DNA of 8,620 bases from Dehalococcoidia bacterium UBA1123 (lineage in GTDB: Bacteria; Chloroflexota; Dehalococcoidia; Lucifugimonadales; UBA1123), in the NCBI GenBank assembly GCA_002313895.1, contig DCAW01000191.1, forward strand, positions 1-8,620. Reading direction: 5' to 3'. The position numbers and the translations under genes were made by a program. Positions 4,611-8,620 of the stretch are shown here, piece after piece (within the stretch, counting starts at the first letter, position 1; each line of letters opens with the position of its first letter). The notes below the pieces were generated by a model. That model ran no database searches, was not told the origin of the DNA, and was given only the letters and a program-made list of their open reading frames with translations.

Positions 4611-5396
4611 CTATCGCTTGATCGTCGGCAGGTTCTTGTCGGGGTTGATCGGCCTCCGCTCAATGAACGCGAGACGCCGTTCCTCTGCCTCATCTGTCTC
4701 AATATAGTTCGGAGCGTACCGCGTAGTAGGACTCGGGATTTTCTCCATGTACTCAGTGTTCTCGTTGAACGTGATCTTCTCCAACTGGAGAATGACCGGG
4801 CTGTTGTTCTTGATAATATTGCAGTATCTCAGCACCTCGGCCTCGAGCTGATCGTGGGGAACGACCGAGTTTGCCAGTCCCATGTCCGCCGCCTGTTGGC
4901 CTGTGTACCGCTGGGTTAGCATCCACATCTCCCGCGCCTTCTTCTGCCCAATAACGGTGGCGAGGTATCCGACTCCAAATCCGGCGGCGGGGCTTCCGAC
5001 CCGAGGCCCGGTTTGGCCGAAGGTCGAACGCGTGGAGGCAACAGTGAAGTCGCAAGTGTAGGCCAGAATGTTCCCTGATCCGATGGCGAATCCATCGACC
5101 ATCGCGATCACGGGTTTTGGCATCTGACGGATAAGATCGGTGAAATCAGCTTCGCTTTCGCCTGAATACTCAGGACTGGAACGGTCCTCGGCCTGGTCTC
5201 TACCGGAGCAGAAAGCGTTGGGGCCTGAGCCAGCGATAACGACCACTCGCATAGATTCATCTTCGGCTGCGTCTTGGAGGGCAACAACCATTTCGTCGGT
5301 CGTTTTGCCCCTGATAGCGTTATAGACCTCAGGTCGGTTGATTGTGATGCGGGCGATGTTATCGGCTTTTGCGTACAGAATATCGGTGAATCGCAT
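4611..5396 (-). CDS. Crotonase-superfamily enzyme, MenB (DHNA-CoA synthase)/BadI (ketocyclohexanecarboxyl-CoA hydrolase)-like
   Basis: A 261-aa enoyl-CoA hydratase/isomerase-fold protein acting on an acyl-CoA. The N-terminus MRFTDILYAKADNIARITIN, the NAIRG at 26-30, FGQTGPRVGS (126-135) and GQKKAREMW are characteristic of the MenB/BadI branch, with BadI the closest by memory; those enzymes close or open a ring on a CoA ester. Key differences: the CSGGDQ oxyanion segment is CSGRDQ (Arg66), the GGGN segment is GSGN (Ser107), and the Asp that follows VGS at +2 in MenB and BadI is Ala137 (VGSPAAGFG). Canonical MenB or BadI activity is therefore uncertain, and another crotonase reaction is possible. 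The ATG at 5396 has AGGAG (5402-5406) 5 nt upstream; an extension to 5534 would add 46 atypical residues and overlap the thiL promoter region. It diverges from thiL and precedes the 121-aa unknown gene. Confidence 0.88.
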   Translation of the reverse strand: MRFTDILYAKADNIARITINRPEVYNAIRGKTTDEMVVALQDAAEDESMRVVVIAGSGPNAFCSGRDQAEDRSSPEYSGESEADFTDLIRQMPKPVIAMVDGFAIGSGNILAYTCDFTVASTRSTFGQTGPRVGSPAAGFGVGYLATVIGQKKAREMWMLTQRYTGQQAADMGLANSVVPHDQLEAEVLRYCNIIKNNSPVILQLEKITFNENTEYMEKIPSPTTRYAPNYIETDEAEERRLAFIERRPINPDKNLPTIKR

Positions 5397-5436
5397 GTCG
5401 TCTCCTTTACGGACTGTCGAAGGGGGCACTGGTGAT

Positions 5437-5465
5437 ATGTTAACCCATCCGTGTGGGATTGGAAA
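5437..5465 (-). promoter_or_regulatory. Possible sigma-70-type promoter for the crotonase gene
   Basis: On the minus strand TTTCCA (5460-5465), a 17-bp spacer and TAACAT (5437-5442) match the -35 and -10 consensus at four positions each. Transcription would begin near 5430, leaving a leader of about 35 nt that includes the AGGAG ribosome site. The match is moderate and such pairs arise by chance. An imperfect palindrome, GCGATATTATTCGC, lies upstream at 5474-5487. Confidence 0.35.
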
Positions 5466-5508
5466 TCGGCTCTGCGATATTATTCGCCACCGAAACAGAC
5501 TGATCGAC

Positions 5509-5522
5509 ATGAGGCTCCTCAT
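5509..5522. promoter_or_regulatory. Short inverted repeat in the crotonase/thiL divergent region
   Basis: ATGAGG (5509-5514) and CCTCAT (5517-5522) form a perfect 6-bp inverted repeat with a 2-bp centre. It ends 16 bp before the proposed thiL -35 box and lies upstream of the crotonase promoter on the other side, so an activator or repressor here could act on both. It is short enough to be chance. Confidence 0.2.
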
Positions 5523-5538
5523 CTCGCGGAACAAAAGA

Positions 5539-5567
5539 TTGTGCCGGAGACTGGGCGTGCGTATAAT
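5539..5567 (+). promoter_or_regulatory. Promoter of thiL with perfect -10 TATAAT, giving a leaderless transcript
   Basis: TTGTGC (5539-5544), exactly 17 bp, then the consensus TATAAT (5562-5567). The thiL ATG begins at 5574, 7 bp after the -10 box, which is where transcription would start. No ribosome-binding sequence precedes that ATG. The mRNA would begin at or next to its start codon. Confidence 0.6.
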
Positions 5568-5573
5568 CTGCCC

Positions 5574-6623
5574 ATGTTAGTTGGAGATTTGGGGGAGTTC
5601 GCCTTGATAGACCGTCTGGCGAAGTCCATCGAAACCAGAAACAATTCATTGGCGTCAGCTCTCGAAGCTCAGGGATCGAAACTCGCACTGGGGATTGGCG
5701 ACGACGCGGCTGTCTGGTCTACGGGATCAGGGTTGACGGTGGCGACCACAGACACGATGGTCGAGGGCAGTCATTTCTTCATCGACCAGATCGGATGGCG
5801 AAATCTGGGGTGGAAAGCGATTTCCACTAACACCAGCGACGTTGGCGCGATGGGCTGTCGTCCCACTTTCGCGTTGGTCACCCTCGGACTTAGGCGTGAC
5901 TTGCCCGTGAACGGCCTCGTGGAGATGTACGCCGGAATGATGGACGCGCTCGAATACTCTGGAGGCCTGATCGCTGGCGGCGACGTGGTGAAATCTCCGG
6001 TGTTCTTCGTCACAGTGGCCCTGGAGGGGCAGTCGGTGACGATTGGCGAGAAGGCCCATCTTCTGCGTCGAGATAAAGCAAAACCCGGAGACCTGATTGC
6101 GGTCACCGGCCCGCTTGGTTGTTCTGGTGGCGGTCTCAGGCTGGCTCTTGGGGACAACAGGTCTTCTGACCTAAAAAAGGAAGATTCTGCCCACCTCAAT
6201 CGGGCGCACTTCCATCCATATCCCAAAGTTTCCGAGGGCATCGCACTGGCCCGTGCTGGCGTTAAGTCGGCGATGGACATTAGCGACGGGTTGCTGGACG
6301 ATCTCGGAAAGTTGTGCAAAGAGAGCCGAGTTGGAGCCATCATCCGAGCGTCGGACGTGCCGGCAGACGCGACACTTCGCTCCGCATTTCCTGACGATTG
6401 GCTTGCTTTGGCATTGGGAGGCGGAGAAGATTACGAGCTTTTGTTCACCGCGCCTGCCGAGATTATGGACATTGCCGTCAGAGCGGTGGATGCGCCCATC
6501 TCAATCGTGGGAGAGATACACCCAGCGTCCACAGGGGTGATTGTCGTTGACGATTCTGACAGCCCGATCTCTGTCGCCACGGGCGGTTGGGACCATTTTG
6601 ATCACAATTCTCAATCTTCATAG
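5574..6623 (+). CDS. thiL: Thiamine-monophosphate kinase ThiL
   Basis: ThiL phosphorylates thiamine monophosphate to thiamine diphosphate with ATP, the last step of cofactor synthesis, in the cytosol. The 349-aa protein has the family motifs in order: GDLGEFALIDRLAK (4-17), GIGDDAAVW (40-48, metal/ATP aspartates Asp43 and Asp44), TTDTMVEGSHF (58-68), WKAISTNTSDVGAMG (80-94), GGDVVKSP, SGGGLRLAL, MDISDGLLDDL (234-244) and GGGEDYELLF (282-291). This order, with the N-terminal GEF..I motif, separates it from the related SelD, PurM and HypE. The ATG at 5574 is chosen because it starts the family N-terminus and sits just after the TATAAT promoter; the open frame back to 5451 has no family similarity. 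There is no Shine-Dalgarno, consistent with leaderless translation. The next gene begins 13 bp after its TAG, so it probably heads a three-gene unit. Confidence 0.95.
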   Translation: MLVGDLGEFALIDRLAKSIETRNNSLASALEAQGSKLALGIGDDAAVWSTGSGLTVATTDTMVEGSHFFIDQIGWRNLGWKAISTNTSDVGAMGCRPTFALVTLGLRRDLPVNGLVEMYAGMMDALEYSGGLIAGGDVVKSPVFFVTVALEGQSVTIGEKAHLLRRDKAKPGDLIAVTGPLGCSGGGLRLALGDNRSSDLKKEDSAHLNRAHFHPYPKVSEGIALARAGVKSAMDISDGLLDDLGKLCKESRVGAIIRASDVPADATLRSAFPDDWLALALGGGEDYELLFTAPAEIMDIAVRAVDAPISIVGEIHPASTGVIVVDDSDSPISVATGGWDHFDHNSQSS

Positions 6624-6636
6624 ACACTGAATTGAT

Positions 6637-6933
6637 ATGGAAATCGTAACCGTAAACATCGACCCAAACGCTCCCTTCCGGGCAAGCGAGACGATGGCCG
6701 ACCTGCGCAACGTCGCAGAATCTCTGTACTTCCCGATGAAGACGGCAGGATTTTGGGACACGCGGCTCGACCTTCATCTTTGCCCTGAAGAGGAGCGGCG
6801 CCAGGAGTGCCCTCACCGTCTCACTAACGGCGACCTCGACACAACCGCATACTCGTTATCATTGGAGCGCAACCGCCAAGCGACGCTTCAGTTGGAGTTC
6901 CCCCACGCACAGATAACCCTCTACCTCAGGTGA
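6637..6933 (+). CDS. Hypothetical protein, 98 aa, with an HxC-x8-CxH motif
   Basis: Not recognised. It starts with MEIVTVNIDPNAPF and ends with beta-like segments (TAYSLSLERN, ATLQLEFPHAQITLYLR), so it is probably a small soluble mixed alpha/beta protein. Residues 47-60 read HLCPEEERRQECPH, a near-symmetrical His-x-Cys-x8-Cys-x-His that could bind a metal such as zinc; these are its only two cysteines. There is no signal peptide or membrane segment. The ATG at 6637 has no clear ribosome site and lies 13 bp after the thiL stop, so translation may be coupled to thiL; an in-frame ATG at 6694 is an alternative. It ends in TGA, 47 bp before the acyl-CoA ligase gene. Confidence 0.6.
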   Translation: MEIVTVNIDPNAPFRASETMADLRNVAESLYFPMKTAGFWDTRLDLHLCPEEERRQECPHRLTNGDLDTTAYSLSLERNRQATLQLEFPHAQITLYLR

Positions 6934-6980
6934 AGGATTTTGTTGTTTAATCCCTCAGCAAATTACCCGGAGGCAACGAT

Positions 6981-8576
6981 ATGTCAACGTTAAGCCCGAC
7001 CAGACCATCTCTCGCGCCTTATGAGTCCTACCCGTTGCAGGACATGCTCAAGCGCGCCGTCCAACGCGACGGCTCCAAGACCGCAGTGATCGACGGGGAC
7101 CGAACGTTCACCTTCCGAGAATTGGACGACCTCAGCGACAAGTTCGCGTCAGCCCTCGCCGCCGAGGGCGTGTCCAAGGGCGACCATATCGGCCTGCTGG
7201 CTCCAAACTGTGTGGAGTTTGTCATCGCGTTTTACGGCATCATAAAGGTTGGCGCCGTTGCCACAACCATAAACTCAGGATACCGAGAGCGAGAGATCGC
7301 CCACCAGTTGAACGACAGCGCCGCGCAGACGCTCATCGTCCACCAGGCCCTCGTCGAAATGGCAGACGCTGCCCAGGACATGGCGAAGGGCGTCACCAAG
7401 CGCATCGTAATCGAACCCGAATCCAACAACGCTGGCACATTCTGGGGCCTCATCGAGTCCGCGCCATCAGCAATCCCGTCAGTGACGGTCAACCCCAAAG
7501 AGGACTTGGTCGCTCTGCCATACTCCTCTGGCACGACAGGACTTTCCAAGGGGGTCATGCTTACTCACCACAACCTTACTTCCAACGTCCGACAGCTCAA
7601 CGACCGCAGCGAACAAGGAGTGATTCGCCAAGATGACGTGATCCTGGTTCACCTGCCGTTGTTTCACATTTATGGCATGGAAATCCTGATGAACGGCAGC
7701 ATTGGGGCCGGAGCGACCCAGATCATGATGGGGCGATTCGACATTGAGGAATTTCTCAAGTTGATGTCGAACCACAAGGTCACCATGCTGTTCACGGCGC
7801 CTCCTGTTGGGTTGGGACTGTCTCAGTACCCCGGCGTTGCCCACTATGACCTGTCCGCTCTCCGGGTAGGGTTCATCGGCGCCGCGCCGTTGTCGGCAGA
7901 CCTTCAGGGACGAATTCAGGACAAAGTCGGATTCTCGATAATTCAGGGCTACGGGATGACGGAAGCGTCCCCCCTGACCAACGCCGACTTCATGGAGCCT
8001 GACATGCAGCGCATGGGTTCCATCGGCACGGCTGTGCCAGACACAGAGCAGAAAGTCGTTGACCTTGAGGACGACACAAAAGAGGTTGGCGTGGACGAGA
8101 TCGGGGAACTGATGCTGCGCGGCCCGCAGGTCATGAAGGGCTACTACAACAACGCCCAGGCGACCGCCGACACTTTGACCGAGGACGGCTGGCTCCACAC
8201 CGGCGACATTGTCCGCATGGATTCCGACCGATACGTCTATGTGCTGGATCGCAAGAAGGAACTCATCAAGTACAAAGGCTTCCAGGTCCCGCCAGCGGAG
8301 CTTGAGGGCGTCTTGCTGGAGCATCCCGGAATTTCGGATGCCGCGGTGATCGGCAAGCTCGATGATGAGTCCGGCGAGATTCCCAAGGCGTTCGTCGTTC
8401 GCAGCCCTGATTCTGAGGTATCGGACGCCGACGTGATGGCATTCGTCGCTGGCAAGGTCGCAACATTCAAGCACATCCGCGAGGTCGAGTTTATTGACGC
8501 GATACCAAAAAACGCCTCTGGCAAGATTCTACGCCGCGTGCTGATCGAACAGGAGCGCGGCGAGACCGTAGTGTAA
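6981..8576 (+). CDS. AMP-forming acyl-CoA ligase, 4-coumarate:CoA ligase-like
   Basis: A 531-aa member of the ANL superfamily, which activates a carboxylic acid with ATP to an acyl-adenylate and then forms the CoA thioester. Motifs in order: A3 phosphate loop YSSGTTGLSKG (181-191), YGMTEASPLT (324-333), GELMLRGPQVMKGYYN, WLHTGD with Asp409, the hinge DRKKELIKYKGFQVPPAELE, and the C-terminal PKNASGKILRR with catalytic Lys515. Full length and intact by every core motif. The overall pattern is nearest 4-coumarate:CoA ligases and medium-chain or aromatic acyl-CoA ligases; the acid cannot be named by eye. The ATG at 6981 is supported by GGAGG (6969-6973), 7 nt upstream. It is probably the last gene of the thiL unit, followed by a palindrome. 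Gene neighbourhood (a BadI/MenB-like crotonase nearby) weakly suggests a cyclic or aromatic acid. Confidence 0.94.
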   Translation: MSTLSPTRPSLAPYESYPLQDMLKRAVQRDGSKTAVIDGDRTFTFRELDDLSDKFASALAAEGVSKGDHIGLLAPNCVEFVIAFYGIIKVGAVATTINSGYREREIAHQLNDSAAQTLIVHQALVEMADAAQDMAKGVTKRIVIEPESNNAGTFWGLIESAPSAIPSVTVNPKEDLVALPYSSGTTGLSKGVMLTHHNLTSNVRQLNDRSEQGVIRQDDVILVHLPLFHIYGMEILMNGSIGAGATQIMMGRFDIEEFLKLMSNHKVTMLFTAPPVGLGLSQYPGVAHYDLSALRVGFIGAAPLSADLQGRIQDKVGFSIIQGYGMTEASPLTNADFMEPDMQRMGSIGTAVPDTEQKVVDLEDDTKEVGVDEIGELMLRGPQVMKGYYNNAQATADTLTEDGWLHTGDIVRMDSDRYVYVLDRKKELIKYKGFQVPPAELEGVLLEHPGISDAAVIGKLDDESGEIPKAFVVRSPDSEVSDADVMAFVAGKVATFKHIREVEFIDAIPKNASGKILRRVLIEQERGETVV

Positions 8577-8595
8577 CAAAACTCAATTCGCTAGA

Positions 8596-8614
8596 GGCGG
8601 GTTTCAAACCCGCC
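8596..8614. terminator. Perfect palindrome after the ligase gene; terminator or dispersed repeat
   Basis: GGCGGGTTT (8596-8604) and AAACCCGCC (8606-8614) are perfect complements around a single C, so in RNA a 7-bp GC-rich stem with a TTCAA loop would form 19 nt after the ligase stop. The window ends before any T-run could be seen (it continues with CCAACG). It may terminate the thiL-ligase transcript, or be one copy of a dispersed intergenic palindrome family. Confidence 0.5.
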
Positions 8615-8620
8615 CCAACG

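Noticed and set aside
5397..5573. Longer N-termini for both the crotonase (to 5534) and ThiL (from 5451)
   Set aside because: The two extensions would overlap divergently, neither resembles its family, and internal starts fit the family N-termini (with AGGAG for the crotonase and a TATAAT-led leaderless start for thiL).
5574..6623. SelD (selenophosphate synthetase) as an identity for the kinase-like gene next to a possible selenoprotein
   Set aside because: It is the same superfamily, but the motifs (GEF..I, GIGDDAAV, TTDTMVEG, ISDGLLDDL, GGGEDYELL) are those of ThiL, and the Cys/Sec active-site loop of SelD is absent.
6931..6980. A second readthrough TGA, at the end of the 98-aa gene
   Set aside because: The continuation is only about 20 codons with no recognisable protein character, runs into the ligase ribosome site, and no similar hairpin follows. 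TGA looks like an ordinary stop here, as it does for the 121-aa gene.
7479..8474. 331-codon open frame on the minus strand
   Set aside because: It is fully antisense to the acyl-CoA ligase, whose motifs are intact throughout. Long antisense frames are common opposite GC-rich genes.

Overview
The window reads as bacterial chromosome with moderately high GC, tightly packed ordinary metabolic genes and no mobile element, CRISPR array, tRNA or rRNA that I can see. The mix (FMN-dependent 2-hydroxyacid oxidase, hydantoinase-type amidohydrolase, VOC protein, MenB/BadI-type crotonase, 4-coumarate:CoA-ligase-like enzyme) and the protein style resemble uncultured Chloroflexota such as Dehalococcoidia/SAR202. 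That placement is an impression from gene content, not a computed result.

Layout. Positions 1-38 may hold the last codons of an upstream gene. A VOC/glyoxalase-fold gene (237-593, +) converges on an FMN 2-hydroxyacid oxidase gene (723-1799, -), with a 12-bp hairpin between them that could terminate both. A divergent intergenic region (1800-2036) with several inverted repeats separates the oxidase from a dihydropyrimidinase/hydantoinase-family gene (2037-3473, +). Next comes a YccU-type CoA-binding protein gene (3578-3949, +). A minus-strand unit follows: a MenB/BadI-like crotonase (4611-5396), a small unknown protein (4190-4555) and possibly a 16-codon ORF (4038-4088), with a five-copy TCAGGT repeat between the first two. 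Divergent from the crotonase is a plus-strand unit: thiL (5574-6623), apparently leaderless, a 98-aa unknown protein (6637-6933) and an acyl-CoA ligase (6981-8576). A perfect palindrome lies at the right edge.

Most notable point. The CoA-binding protein gene stops at a TGA (3947-3949) exactly where its family has a conserved Cys in a Met-Asp-Arg-Cys motif. The same frame stays open for 23 more codons to a TAG at 4019-4021 and encodes the expected family C-terminus (Glu at +4 and Arg at +7 from the TGA, in a Glu-His-Arg-Arg context). A two-helix hairpin follows the TGA, with apical loop GGUUC starting 22 nt after it, which fits the known geometry of bacterial SECIS elements. The gene is therefore a candidate selenoprotein, with Sec replacing the family Cys. 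The main alternatives are a recent Cys-to-stop mutation or a sequencing error.

How the genes might work together. The acyl-CoA ligase could activate a cyclic or aromatic acid, the BadI/MenB-like crotonase could process or cleave a ring-CoA ester, and the hydantoinase and hydroxyacid oxidase suit scavenging of cyclic amides and hydroxyacids. This is inference from families; several enzymes have changes at key residues, so substrates cannot be named. thiL is a housekeeping thiamine gene.
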